Both the position numbers and the translations under genes were made by a program. DNA of 64,000 nucleotides, taken from the NCBI GenBank assembly GCA_963931925.1, contig OZ007569.1, positions 28,955,347 to 29,019,346 on the forward strand. Reading direction: 5' to 3'. Positions 31,126-44,962 of this stretch are shown here, piece by piece; the stretch's first letter is position 1, and every line of letters begins with the position of its first letter. The notes below the pieces were generated by a model that saw only the letters and a list, made by a program, of their open reading frames with translations, searched no databases and was not told the DNA's origin. Source of the stretch: Onchidella celtica. Taxonomy: Eukaryota > Mollusca > Gastropoda > Systellommatophora > Onchidiidae.

Positions 31126-34100
31126 CTGTGTCTTTGTCTGCCTCTCTGCTCTTTGGATTGCTTCTGTCAATCTTCGTTCATTACGTCCGTCAGATTTACC
31201 CATTTCAATCCACCATACTGCCATTTCCCCCTTACCGACCAACATCCCACCCCATTATTCAGTCATACTGTCTTTCTGTCAACCTTTTGACATCTGTTTT
31301 CTGTTGGTCCAGTTATCCTTTTTGTATATTATATGTATAACTGTCCATACTATTAATAATTTTGGCCATGTCTGATGTAATCATAGAAATACATTACTAA
31401 ACGGGTGTAACAGGACTGAAGAACTTCGCTCATCGACGTATATTATTACTTTACAGATCTTCTGCCAATCATACTAATTTATATGCTGACATAATTGCTC
31501 ACTTTACATCAAAAGGAGAAGATACATTTGGTTAAAAACAACAACAACAACAACGAATGTTATGCATAGGTTCTGTCAAAAGAAAGAAAGAGGGAAAGAA
31601 GAGAGAGAGAGAGATAGAGAGAGAGTTAATTTTTCTCTGTATAACCAAATCGAAATACCAGCTGTCATAAATGGTGTCCTTCTAGTAGCAACAGACTTTT
31701 TTTTTTCTTTAAATAGAGTAAGAGCCTTCAAAATCGGATTTCTGAACTTCGTTCTTACTATCACCGTTAGCTTATCACCATCATTTTCATTATCAGTGTC
31801 ATTATCAGCGACATCATCTTCATTTCTAAAGGGGCTTCGCCACTATTATCATCAATAATTTTTCCACTGACAATAGTAACGAGAGGCAAATTCTGGGGTC
31901 CGTATGTCTGTTTATATGAGTCTGTGTGTGGGGGGGGGGGTGTGCGTATGAGTGTGTGTGTGTGTGTGTGTGTGATAAATATATATTTGAGTATTTGGTC
32001 GGACTTGTCGGGCGGACTTGTTGGGCTTGTCTTGCAAGTGTGTGCGTGTGTCGCTGGGAGTTCGATCGTTCGTTGAATTTTTTTGTATCCAAAGTATTTT
32101 TGAAAAGTATTTTCTAATCCCCGTCGAGTTACATTTTTTGCACTATCGACTGTTACGATAATTATTCCTTTACATTTGCTTGGGTGAGTGCACAAGTGGA
32201 AGCTGCAAGAGAGTTTGACTAACATTGTTCTGCCATTTTGAAACTATCACTGTTTCAAGTGCCAATTCCGAAAGAAGTTTGTCAAAACCTAAATGAATCA
32301 AAACAGTCCACAGTTCAGAGGACGCAATACCTGCCTTAACCCCGGGCGCTGGCAACCCACGCCACTCCACTGTACGTTAGGGAGGGAACATAGAGCACGC
32401 TTCAAGCACAAGAAAGTTAGCGCCTTCAGACAAGATCAATTTAAGAAATCGCCTGTTGCTGCCGAGGATACACATAGATGAAGCTCAGAAAAGCAAGCAC
32501 TTTACCAGTCATAACACCCTCTAGTGTTTTAAGATGGGAGTCGACATCCATTATGTTGCACCAGGGGGTTGAAAAGTGCAAGTAACTAAACACTGCATGA
32601 CTCTGAAAGCCGCTTCAAAGCCTGAAAAAGAATTCACTTTCAATATTTCAAAACACTCTTGATTTTACAAGCGGCACTGTACGCAGCACGTTTTATAATA
32701 CGTGCGTTTTCCATGTGTGTCAAAAGGGTTTGAGTGGAATTCTTCACGAAGCTGTAAAGCGCTTGTTTTGAAGTGCTAGCTTTCACGCCCTTAAAGTGTT
32801 CTCTGTGTTCTCTCCCTGATGATAGTTGTAATCCTACTCTTGTATAAATCAAGAGCACAGGACGCCCCTATTCCGCTACAACTCAAAATCTATACTTTCT
32901 GTCATCTTTTATACAACCAATCCTGCGGTCTGTTAACAATATGTGTTTTGAGACGCTGTGATTCGTCAAGTCAATAAATAAAACCTGGCGTTTCACAATT
33001 GAAACATTAAAGTTTTATTTGCAATAAGAAATCTTTTAACAGAGACAATACAAAAAAAAATACATCGCACTCTCTCGTGAACTTTGCAAAGACAAATGCT
33101 CAGCAGTTATTGTTGTTAGAGAAATTAAAATAAGTGAGTAAAAAAATAAACCAAAAAAAGTGCCACGGGGACTCCAGCACACATTACCCTACTTAGCTAC
33201 ACTAGGTGTGCCGTTTGACTATGTGGTTGCGAGAGCACTTTTCCCATGACATGGACGATCCTAAGTCTAATACTATATATAGTACCAGTTGCCCCTTAAG
33301 ATCTAATGAAATAGGTTCTAATCCGTATGTTTTGTCCGGCCTACCCCCGACCAAACTCCACCCCAACTCTCAGTCCCTCAGTAGCGCCTCAAGGGAGGAA
33401 TCTCGCCAGACCCTAAGCTTTACAGACTAGTTGGGCATGACTAGCTGTGCGAGTACCTTGGTCGACCGCCGACCTCGACGCTACATGGAAGCAGGAGCCA
33501 GTGACCACCCAGGTTTCCCACAAGTGGCTGTTCTGTACTATAAATAAATTTCGGTTTTTCTTATATGACACAGAATCCACACGTTGTCTGCCGTTATGGG
33601 TTTGACCTCATTATGCATAAACTCAGATATGAAATCTGTCCCTTTATTAAAACTTCTAAAAACATCTTGTTTTAAATCAAACGTTTATGCTTATTAATAT
33701 TTTTTAAGATAAATGTCTCTCAACACGGCATAGCCCATAATTTTGCATTCTCAAAAAGACTACACCCCCATCACATGATTATCGTCCTTTGCCCTTGACA
33801 TTAATCTTGGTTTTTCCTATAAATCGGAAGCAGAAGTGGGAATCGATACCCTTATATATTCTTATTGAAGAGAATGTCACAAGGAATTGAAAATTTTCTT
33901 ATATTTTCTAGAAAATGTGAAACTTTTCACTTGCATTTACATTTTCTTCCTCTGGATTACAAATTTGAATAAAAAATAAAATAGGTCTAACAAAACATTA
34001 AAATGATTTCTTAATAGTTTTATGTCTGACATTATAAGAAAGTCCCTATTTTAGGATTGCAAATTCGATACCAAATACACACATCCATTACCAAAGAGAT
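31126..34100. other. Spacer with small repeats
   Basis: Includes GA tracts at 31590-31625 and (TG)n at 31950-31974. A stray stretch of the 9-bp satellite word lies at about 31998-32035 (CGGACTTGTCGGGCGGACTT). Imperfect inverted arms are seen at about 32370-32440 and 32755-32825. An open frame at 33206-33430 has no recognised family. Confidence 0.45.
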
Positions 34101-34335
34101 GACCTCACCACCCTTACCACTAAAAATCCCATAAGTTGTAAATTATGGTACACGTCGTCGGTGACGTGGCCAAACTGTCTATCTCATGGAAACAAAATTT
34201 TACAGTAGCAGGAAAAATTTGTCGGACTTGCCAGACCTCACCACCCTCAACACTAAAAATCCTATAACCTCTAAATTATGATATATAACGTCGATGTCAT
34301 GGTCAAACCACTTATCTCGTGGAAACAGTTTTACG
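34101..34335. repeat. 133-bp tandem duplication at the array edge
   Basis: GACCTCACCACCC at 34101 recurs at 34234, each followed by ACTAAAAATCC, a shared AAATTATG and TC(A/G)TGGAAACA. The second copy runs directly into the satellite array. Confidence 0.8.
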
Positions 34336-37300
34336 AAAGACTTGTCAGACTTGTCGGATTTGTGTAACGGATTTCTCAGATTTGCCGAACATTTGCAGTG
34401 GACTTGTCGAACTTGTCAAACCTGTGCCACAGACTTTTTGAACTTGTCGGACTTATTGAAAATGTCGGACTTTTCAGACTTGTTCCAAGCGTTGACTTGT
34501 TCAATTTGTCAGATTTATGCCATTGGGTGGTCGGACTTGTGGGGCGGACTTGTTGGATTTGTGCAGCAGACTTGTCCGACTTGTCGTACTTGTCGAACCT
34601 GTTGAACCTGTGATCCGAATTTGTTGGACTTGTCGGATTTCTGCGGCAAACTTGTCTGACTTGTTCTGCGGACTTGTCAGACTTGTAGTGTGGACTTGTC
34701 AGCCTCGTCAGACTTGTGCCCCTGGCTAGTGATGCGGATTTGTTGGACATCTGCGTTGAACTTATCAGATATGTTGGACTTGGCGAACTTATTCGCCGAA
34801 CTTTGTTGGACTTGTGCAGCGGATTTGTCAGATTTGTCATAATTGTGCAGCTGGCATATCAGACATGTCAAGGTTGAGGGGTTTTTGCAGTGGACTTGTA
34901 GTACTTGTGTGGAAGACTCATTGGATTTGTCAAAGTTATCAGGCTTGTTGAACCTGTTCGACAGACTTGTCAAACTTGAAACTTGTCAGACTTGTGCGGA
35001 TGACTTATCAGATTTGTCATGCCAGTGCGGCTTAGTCAAATTTGTGTGACAGACTTATTGGACTTGTTGGACCTGTGCGACGAACTTGTTGCGCTTCACA
35101 GGCTTGTGCCCTGGGCTTGTCAGACTTTTTCAACCAACTTGTTGGACTTGTGCATCAGACTTTTCAAAATTTTTTGGCCAACTTGTTGGATCTATGTGTC
35201 AGACTTGTCAGATTTTTTCAACCAACTTGTTGGACTTGTCAGACTTTTTTCGGCCAACTAGTCGGTCTTGTGCATCTTTTTTGGGCCAACTTGTCAGACT
35301 TGTGTGTCAGGCTTGTCAGACTTTTTTCGGCCAACATATTGGATTTGTGAGTTGGACTTGTAAGACTTTTCTCAGCCAATTTGTTTGACTTGTGCCTCAG
35401 ATTTATCAGATTTTTTCAGCCAACTTCTTGGACTTGTGCGTCAGACTCCTCAGATTTTTGTGGCCAACTTCTTGAACTTGTATGTCAGACTTGTCGAATT
35501 TTTCTGTCAACTTCTTGGACTTGTGTGTCAGAGTTGTCAAATTTTTGGGGCAAACTTCTTAGACTTGTCCATCAGATTTGTCGGATATTTTCGGCCAACT
35601 TGTTGGACTTATTTGTTAGACCTGTAAGATTTTTTCTGCCAACTTGTCGGATTTGTGTGTCAAATTTGTCGGACTTTTTCGGCCAACTTGTTTGACTTGT
35701 GCATGAGGCTTGTCAAACTTTTTTGGATTTGCACGTCAAACTTGTAGGATTTTTTGGGCCAACTTACTGGCCTTGTGGGTCGGTCATGTAGGATTTTTTT
35801 ACCAACTTTCGGACTTGTGCATTCGACTTGTCAGAATTTTTTTGACCAACTTGTTGGACTTACCCGTCTGATTTGTCCGATTTTTTCAGCCAACTTGTTG
35901 GATTTGTGCATCGGACTTGTCAAACTTTTTTCGCCAACTTGTCGGGCTTGTGTGTCAAACTTTTTCAGACATTTTTGGCCAGCTTGTTGGATTTGTGTGT
36001 CAGACTTTTCAGATTTTTTCGGCTCACTTGTTGGACTTGTCAGACTTTTTTCGGCCAACTAGTCGGACTTGTGCATCTTTTTTCGGCAAACTTGTCAGAC
36101 ATTTGTGTTGGGCTTTGTCAGACTTTTTTCGGCCAACTTGTTGGACTAGTGCCTCAGACTTATCAGTTTTTTTCAGCCAACTTCTTGGACTTGTGCGTCA
36201 GACTTCTCGAATTTTTTTGGCCAACTCCTTGAACTGGTGTGTTGGCCTTGTCGGATTTTTGGCCAACTTGTCAGACTTGTGCCTTCGACTTGTCAGACAT
36301 TTTTCGTCCAACTTGTTCCATTTGTGCATCAGATTTGTCAAAGTTTTTTGGCCAGCTTACGCGTCAGACTTAACTGAATTTTCCTGGCCAATTTGTTGGA
36401 TTTGTGGATCAGACTTGTAAAAAAGTTTTGGACAACTTGTTGGATTTGTGCATCAGACTTGTCAGACTTTTTTGGCCAACTTGTTGGGCTTGTGAACATT
36501 TTTTGGCCAAAAATGTTAGACTTGTGTGTCAGCCATGTCAGAATTTTTGGCCAACTTATTGGACTTGTGCGTCAGACTCGTCAGACTTATTTTGGCCAAC
36601 TAATTGGAATTGTCGGACTTTTTCAACTTGTGCATTGTTCTTGTCGTATTTTTTGGATAACTTATTGGACTTGTGCATTCAACTTGTCAGAACTTTTCGA
36701 CCTACTTGTTGAATTTGCAGGTCTGACATGTCAAATGCTCTTGGCCAACTTATCGGACTTGTCTGTCAAACTTATCGGATTTTTTCGGACAACTTGCTGA
36801 ACTTGTGCGTTAGACTTGTCAGATTGTTTTTTTTTTGCCAACTTGGACTTGTGCCTCAGACTTGTTGGATATTTGGGCTAAATTATTGGACCTATGCGTT
36901 GGCTTTGTCGGATTTTTTGGCCAACTTCTCAGACTTGTGAGTTCGACGTCCGAATTTTATTGACAAAAATGTTGGACTTGCCCGCCTGTATTGTCAAATT
37001 TTTTTGGTCAACTAGTCGGCCTTGTGCATCTGTCTTGTCAAACTTTTTTGGGCCAACTTAACAAACTTGTGTGTCAGACTCGTCTGACATTTTTGGCCAA
37101 CTGGTTGGATTTGTCAAAAATTTTTGGCCAACTTGTCAGGCTTACAAAATTTTTTCTGCCAATTCATTGTATTTGTGCGTCAGACTTGTCAAAACTTTTT
37201 GGCCAACTTGTTGGATTTATGCGTCAGACTTGACATAATTTTTCGTCCAACTAATTGGACCTATGCGTTGGACTTGTTGGAATTTTGAGTTAACTTATTG

Positions 37301-38715
37301 GACTTGTGTGTTGGATTGGCAGACTTTTTCGGGCAACTAGTTGGATTTGTGCATCGGGTTATTCTGAATTTTTTGGCTCGCTGGTTGGGCTTGTGCGTCG
37401 AGTTGTCAGACTTTCTTTGGCCAACTTCTTGGATTTGCACGTCGGACTTGTCAAAATTTTTTGGACAACTTGTTGAACTTGTGTGTCAGATTTGTTGCAA
37501 ATTTTTTGGCCAACTTTTTGGCTTTGCATGTTAGACTTGTCAAAACTTTTTTGGCCAACTTGTTGGACTTGTGCGTCAGACTTGTCAAACCTTCTTGGGC
37601 AACTTGTTGGACCTATGCGTCAGAGTTGCCAAAAATGTTTAGTCAAATTGTCAGACTTGTCAGAATTTTTCAGCCAACTTATTGGACTTGTGCGTCAGAC
37701 TTGTCAGAAATTTTGGCCCAACTTGTTCAATTTGTATGTCAGACTTGTCAAAATTTTTCAGTCAACTATCGTACTTCTGTGTCAGACTTATTGGAATTTT
37801 TTGGCCAACTTACTGGACTTGTGCGTCAGACTTGTCAAAATGTTTTAGTTAACTTGTCGGACTTGTCAGAAGTTTTCAGCCAATTTATTGGGCTTGTGCG
37901 TCAAAATGGTCAGAATTTTTCACCCAACTTGTTAGATTCGTGCTTCAGATCTGTCAAAGTTTTTTGGCCAGCTTGCCGGACTTGTTTGTTAGACTTAACA
38001 GAATTTTTTGGTCAACTTGTTGGATTTGTGGGTCAGACTTGTCAAAATTCTTGGGACAACTTGCCGGACTTGTGCGTCAGACTTGTCAGACTTTTTCAGC
38101 CAGTGTGTTCCACTTGTGCATCAAGATTGTGAAAATGTTTTGGCCAACTTGTCGGACTTGTGTGTCAGCCATGTCAGAATTTTCGGCCAACTTATTGGAT
38201 TTGTGTATTGGACTTGTGTGAATCTTTTGCCCAACTTGTTAGGCTTATGTGTCAGACTTGTCAAAATATTTTAGTCAATTTTTCAGACTTGTGTTCAGAC
38301 TTGTTAAAATTTTTAGGCCAACTTGTTAGACTTGTCAAAATTTTTGAGGCAACTTGTTGACTTGTGCATCAAGACTTGTCAAAATTTTTTGGCCAACCTG
38401 TCAGACTTGTGCATCGGACTTATCGAAATTTCTTGGCCAACTGGTCGGACTTGTGGGTTAGGCTTGTGAAAATTTTTTGGGCCAACTTTTCAGTCTTGTT
38501 CGTCAGACTTGTCAGATTTTCCGGCCAACTTGTTGGACTTGAGCGTTGGACTTGTCAGACTGTTTCTGGCCAAATTGTTGAATTTGTGCATCGGACTTGT
38601 CGGAATTTTCCGGCCAACTTGGTGGACTTGTGCGTTGGACCTGTCCGACTTTTTCGGCCAACTTGTTGGACTTGTGCATCTTACTTGTCAGACTAGTGTG
38701 GCCGATTTGTTGGAT
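34336..38715. repeat. Minisatellite array, 9-bp words organised in a 45-bp unit
   Basis: The left part (34336-35100) is a loose run of 9-bp words such as GACTTGTCG and GACTTGTTG. From about 35100 to 38715 the unit is about 45 bp, with the pattern GGCCAACTT, GTTGGACTT, GTGCGTCAG, ACTTGTCAA and a T-rich 8-10-mer; about 80 units. The longest plus-strand open frame in it (223 codons, 37461-38132) arises because the unit lacks stops and is a multiple of three; it would encode a 15-residue repeat and shows no gene structure. Confidence 0.9.
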
Positions 38716-39594
38716 TTACGCTAACATTAAAACAAAAACTTGTCATCCTACAGGGTAACAAAGGGGCGTCTAAAATAGCTGGCTTTATGTGTTAATTGTA
38801 TGTGTGTGTGTACGTGTTTGTGTGTGTGTGTGTGTGTGTTTGTGACTTGATTTTAGTTCTAGTTCATCCAATGAAAAGGTCATGAATTGAGGATTTGCTT
38901 TTAGGGATCTCTGACCAGTTGCACGTAATTATAATTTATCCTAACACTAACCCTAATAAAAGCTTGCAAATTCTAATGTGTGAAAAGGAGGCGTTTAAAA
39001 CAGTAGGCTGTATGCGTTATTTGTGTGTTTGTGTGTGTGTGTGCGTGTGTCGTCTGTCTGAGTGTTTCTCTTTTTCTTCGTCTGTCTGTCTCACCCTCTC
39101 TGTTTCAGCCTCTCATCTCACTTTCTCTCTCTCATCTCTGCCTCTCTCTCTCATTGTCTGTATTGTCTTTGTCTTTTTATCCCCCCCCCCCCGTTCTTTC
39201 TCCCCCTCTCCTCTGTTTCCTTATCCAGTCCCCGTCTTTCCTCCTTTCTCTCTTACACCACCCCTCCTTGTGTGTGTATGTAAGTGTGTGTATGTGTATG
39301 GGTTGTTGTTGTTGTTTTTTATTACGGCAGACAACCTCTACAATACAATCTAAGTTCGATTCACTGGCATGTTAACCTCCTAAAAAGGAATACGGTATAT
39401 TACATTTTTTGACACTGCAGAAGCTGGTTTGCTACAAACAAATACCATAACGGTGCTTTTGCGCTGGTTAAGTGTGTGTTCTACTGTGACTCTTAAGGCG
39501 ATATGCATGTATGTGTTCCACTTGAAATTTCCGATCTAGTCCTACTTTCCTAAACTTGCGTCATAACTCAAGAGTCCTCCTCCTTACTTTACAA
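38716..39594. other. Spacer with (TG)n and pyrimidine tracts
   Basis: (TG)n at 38798-38842 and 39020-39050, then CT-rich sequence to 39260 and TG-rich sequence to 39315. No gene is supported. Confidence 0.6.
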
Positions 39595-40012
39595 ATGAAA
39601 TGTACACAACGGCTAATTTAAGAACATGTTTGTAATGTAACATAACGGTTAAATCAGGAATAAGCTCGGAAAATGCCATACAAAAGCTAATTTATTGCCA
39701 AGTTTGGAAATATAACACAATTACTAATTTATGGAAAAATTTGGAAAAATGTAATACACCAGCTGATTTATGAATAGTTCGGAAATGTCACCCAACAGCT
39801 TATTTATGAACAAGTCTGAAAATATGAAACAAGAGCTAAGTTAGGAACAGGTTTTAAAATGTGACACAATAGCTCATTTATGAAAAAGTTTGGAAGAAAA
39901 TGTAACACAGCAGTTAGTCTATGAACAAAGTTGGAATTGTAATACAACAGCTAATTCTGAGCAAGCTCGGAAATGCCGCACAACAGTTAACCTGCTACCA
40001 AGTTCGAAACTG
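39595..40012. repeat. 36-40-bp degenerate minisatellite, about 11 units
   Basis: Units follow the pattern ACACAACAGCTAATTTATGA, then ACAAGTTTGGAAATGTA, with many substitutions and small indels. It looks old. Confidence 0.8.
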
Positions 40013-40278
40013 GCGTGCCACAAATGTTTGTCTATGGCCCAGACTACCAGTGTTGCCGTCTTTGGTATTTTAAGGGTTAACTTGGGATCTTAGCATTTTT
40101 TAAAACAGGTCTTGGGAATTGGTTGAATCTTTGAATATTTGTTATTTATTATCTATTAAAAATAAAGATCCAAAGAAAACACTGAAAAGAGTCCTCCGGA
40201 CTTCTTATCCGAAGCGCTCACCTAGAAAGACGTAACAAAACTGCCCTTCCCGTCACAATGCTTTTTGTGACAAAAAAG

Positions 40279-40509
40279 CGGTGGCGTGTCTACATTTTTG
40301 GGACCCTGAAGCTTGAACTGTTATGGGGCCCCTTCGCAACCAGCAAACAATAAGGCAACATTCAACGAGGTCCTAAGGGCCTTGCTGCCCTTACAAGGAC
40401 CCCGAGGCTATTCATTCATTAAAAAAAAAAAAGAAGTTTCTTCAACATCCCTCTGGGATTAGGGGCTTGAAGCTTAAGCTTTATTAGTTTCACAGCAGAT
40501 GCGCCACTG
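40279..40509. mobile_element. hAT-like MITE, 231 bp, inverted relative to 24545
   Basis: It begins CGGTGGCGTGTCTAC and ends GCAGATGCGCCACTG. Flanks CAAAAAAG (40271-40278) and CCTAAAAG (40510-40517) agree at 6 of 8 positions. The interior has GGGACCCTGAAGCTTGAACT and GCTTGAAGCTTAAGCTTTAT, as in the 24545 and 14827 copies. Confidence 0.8.
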
Positions 40510-41744
40510 CCTAAAAGATAAAATTAAGAGGTAGTTTCAGTCTGCCTGCATGTGACGATGATACAGATAGTCTACGTCACAGAGTCAAGAGGTCAAACAT
40601 CACAAGCCATTAACTTTCTTATCCGGTAAGTATGTTTGTACAGTCCAGGATTCCGTTGATGGGGTCGGAAAGCCCGCGATCAATCAAAGGTTTCAAGCGT
40701 GGCGGCTCGATATCCCTCGATAGGAAAGGAGGGCGGAGGGGAGTGGGGGGGGGGGGGGGAGGGCTGGGGTTAATGGGGGGACAAATCGAGGGTCGAATGG
40801 TAAATTAACGCAGCTCAACATTTTTGTTCTAAAACATTGAGACAGTTGGCTTGCTTGTAGCCCTTGGTCGAGTGCAGGATATAGGCCTATGTTGTAAGTT
40901 AGGAGTTAAATTCTGAAATAAAAGGGTTGAATAATGTTTTTAAAAAAATTTTAAAAATTAACCATTACATTTGATAAAGAAAGCCATTCAGTTTTGTTTG
41001 TTTTTTTCCTGAAAAATTTGTAAACATCAGGATACGAAATGGGAGTCCTGGTCGGCTCCCGAGGCTGCTTAAAAATCAGTTTACAGACCGATCATTGAGT
41101 TGTCTTATTGTCTTACCATTTAAAAAACAAAGTGGCGGGGACTGATTCATTGTGGTGCAAGTTAGCCACCATTTTCCCTGCAGCTTGAATAACAGTTTCA
41201 AAAATTATAAAATTAATTTTCTTAGGTGTCAAATAATCTAACCCAATCTCTCTTGTATCGAACAATTGTGGTCATTGAAGTTTCAGACAATCTTTCAAAA
41301 ATGTTGTTTATGGTGGTAAAATACAATGAACTTTTTGGGGGCTCCCTTCGATAAGCCCAGTGCATTGGGAGACTGAATTTAGCACGAGGTCAGCTTGAAA
41401 CGTAATTAGGGTGGATAGAAAAGGAGAGGCTGGGGGGGGGGGGGGAGAGAGATAGTGAATGGGAGAAAACAATGCCGATCAAAACCGGACGAAGAGATTG
41501 TGGATAGAAATTTTTGTAGAGACCTGTGATGTCGCGTTGTTGTTTTTTTTACTAGTAATGAAAAACAAAGGTATTACATACATATGCACTCTCCTCACTT
41601 TCCCAAACCAAATAGACGTTTTTTCTTTAAAAATCAATAGGGCCTATCCAAATTAATAATTTTAATAATTTATCAACGAGTTTTAGTATCAGGTGAGAGT
41701 ATCCGACCTTTTGCATCTTCACGATTTTCCGACCTGTCCCTTTC
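40510..41744. other. Spacer
   Basis: Poly-G tracts at 40745-40760 and 41432-41444. No gene recognised. Confidence 0.5.
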
Positions 41745-41747
41745 TAT

Positions 41748-42007
41748 ATCGAGGGTTATTTGCCATATTGTTGCCTGCGACATTTTGCCGATTTTGAGGT
41801 TTTGTCATGGACGTGGTTCTCTAACTCCTAATTTTTCTTATGTAGGCTATAAGTGCCATATGGGTGTATTTTTCGTGGGTGTTTCTATGCAAGTTTTGAT
41901 TTTGAAGCCTACTAAAGAAAAGCCTAGTTTTACACAACTCTTCAAACGTTCAATCCTCATTTTCTCGAAAAGACAAAAATGCACATACAACAGTATGGAA
42001 AATACCT
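41748..42007. mobile_element. Foldback/MITE family, copy 1
   Basis: The left end GGGTTATTTGCCATATTGTT and the right end CAACAGTATGGAAAATACC are inverted repeats of about 35 bases. The sequence matches the reverse complement of 59985-60234 along its length, for example CATTTTGCCGATTT and TTTTCTCGAAAAG. No target duplication is clear, so the superfamily is not assigned. Confidence 0.7.
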
Positions 42008-42511
42008 AATGATATGAAAGGATTGAAGATCCCTATAAAAGAGACGACAGAACCATAAGTTTTTGCACGTCTTTCAATAAAAGAAAAATTCGGTTATTAA
42101 ATTCGGTCCAGGTTGGGTAGAGGCGCAGACTCGTCGCAATTGGCACAGGGGTTCGTCCTCCTCTCCAGGGTATCACCACACCCTCCCAAACGCCTGGTCA
42201 GGTCGACCCGAATAGACCTCGCAGTTTGGAGTGAATCTCCGGGCCTTTCTATAATGAAAGGTTGCCCAAACCAGTTTTATGGCAAAGGATTGCATTGGTC
42301 TGTGGGCGTTTTCCTTGTGTGTATAACTGGAAAGGGAAACAAAGTTATTTAAGAGGATCCGTGAACCAACTCCCTCTTCCAAACCACTTAAGAAAGTTCA
42401 AGAACTGTTACAATCGACTTTAATTGTCGTTGTGCTAACAAAATGGCATAAGTCAGAATGATTTAGTCCAAAATTATATTGTCTTGTCACGTTGTTCATG
42501 AAGTCAATACC

Positions 42512-42517
<6 letters not shown>
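42008..42517. other. Spacer
   Basis: No gene recognised. Open frames on both strands near 42113-42382 overlap and lack any protein family character. Confidence 0.45.
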
Positions 42518-42577
<60 letters not shown>

Positions 42578-42935
42578 CTCTCTCAATCTCCTCTCTCTCT
42601 CCCTGTGTCTCTCTCGCTCACTCACTTTCTCACTTGGACACGCACATACACACACACACACACATACTCTCTCTTTCTCTCTCTATCTCCCTCTCTCTCA
42701 AACACACATGCATCCCTCTCTCACACACATACACCCTCTCTCTCCCTCACTCAAACACATACAAACGCTCCCTCTTTCTCTCTCAAACACACCCACTCTC
42801 TCTCTCACTCACATACATACACGCTCTCACTCCCCTCTCTCTCTCTCTCTCACACACACATATAAACTCTCTCAAGCACAGACCCTTTCTTTCTCTCCCC
42901 CTCTCCCTCTCTCATACACACACACACAAACGCAA
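42518..42935. repeat. (TC)n with (CA)n microsatellite complex
   Basis: A pure (TC)n run at about 42518-42572 followed by interleaved CT-rich and CA-rich segments. Confidence 0.95.
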
Positions 42936-44182
42936 TTTCACCGTGGTGAAACAGTTTCATTCGCTCTTCTCAAAACTGTCAAAAATTATATTCGCCAATA
43001 CGCCAGCCCAGCGGCGATGTTTACTTCACGGAACTGAAGGGTTCTATTATGAACCTCAATGTTGTTTTTCTTTTCGTCAAGGTATTGCCTTGGATCGGGT
43101 TTTACTTCTGAATGTGTTAAAATCGCCAGCTAAAGACTATTTAGCATGGCCATTTTTTTTTTTTTATTAACAGAGTGTGTGATTTATTAAAGAGATTTGC
43201 TTTTGAAAGGCACATAATTTTCAAATTGAACTGTTTGGTTCTAAATGTGGTAGCTTTACCATCCCTTCCTAGAGGCGAAACGTTGCTATCTGTTCATTCA
43301 TACTGCTTTTCAATGAAAAAGACAAAAACCTTGCATTTTATTCAAATCCTGTTTTCTGAAAGATTACTCTACCACATGCCCAAACATACCAACTACATTA
43401 TAATAACTAGAGTTCTCCTTTGAGGGATGGGGGAGGGGGGTGCATTAAGATAAATTATATATTGATAAATCATTTTGTACGTACTGCCCTACTTCTAAAG
43501 TAGGTTGGACAACATTCGTCAAAACAACAGACCCTCGTGACGATGGTCAAGGACGCAGTATCCGTGTTATGTGACATGTATCCTGTTTGCACGACATTCG
43601 TGAAGCGTCGTTAAAGTTAAAACGGTTGATGGGGCCACGACAATTCACAGTGTAAATTTAAAAAAAATACTTTACAGGCTATCTAGATCTATGTCCATTC
43701 AATTAGCCGTCCTTACCGAATGTTATCAGTTAGTGTTTTTGTTTTTTCTAAACAACCAAATTAATATCAGATTAATGTTTACCTGTAAGATTGATAATAT
43801 CGTGATTCTATGGGTTTATTTAGCTATCTTGAAGTGTCATGAAATTTCTGATCAACTTTTTAAAAAAAAAATTTTTTATTTTATATCAAGAGGCTTCACA
43901 CGCAGGCTCTATAAACCGGCCTGCACCCACTTTTTATGTGCAACTGCAAAAAACATCATAAATATTCTTTTCATTGCTTGACTTCACTAATATAAACAAT
44001 TAATGATAATTAAATAAACCAATCAAATAAGCATTGAGTCACTCAGCAAGTCCACACGCCTCTGTTCATTAGTGACTAAGAAACCTGTCTTTATAGGATA
44101 TAAACATGGGTGGGCATTGTGCAATGGCTGCACCCCTGCTAGCTATACCGGAACAAAAAGAAAGACCCATGAGTCAAAGTTT

Positions 44183-44185
<3 letters not shown>
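42936..44185. other. AT-rich spacer
   Basis: No gene recognised. Confidence 0.5.

Positions 44186-44272
<87 letters not shown>
44186..44272. repeat. (TC)n microsatellite
   Basis: About 43 uninterrupted TC units. Confidence 0.95.
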
Positions 44273-44275
<3 letters not shown>

Positions 44276-44357
44276 GCGTACGAAAATAATTATTTTCTCT
44301 TGAAATTTCAGTGACACCCAGTTATAATGTAGACGGTGTCGGTGCCTTCGACTTTCA

Positions 44358-44962
<605 letters not shown>

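Noticed and set aside
34376..38724. Many 70-220-codon open frames rich in Leu, Cys, Trp and Phe
   Set aside because: They follow the 45-bp satellite unit, which has no stop codons in several frames and is a multiple of three; frames overlap one another and have no start, splice or family support.
42492..43170. Two 180-codon plus-strand frames rich in Ser/Leu/His/Thr
   Set aside because: Driven by (TC)n and (CA)n microsatellites.
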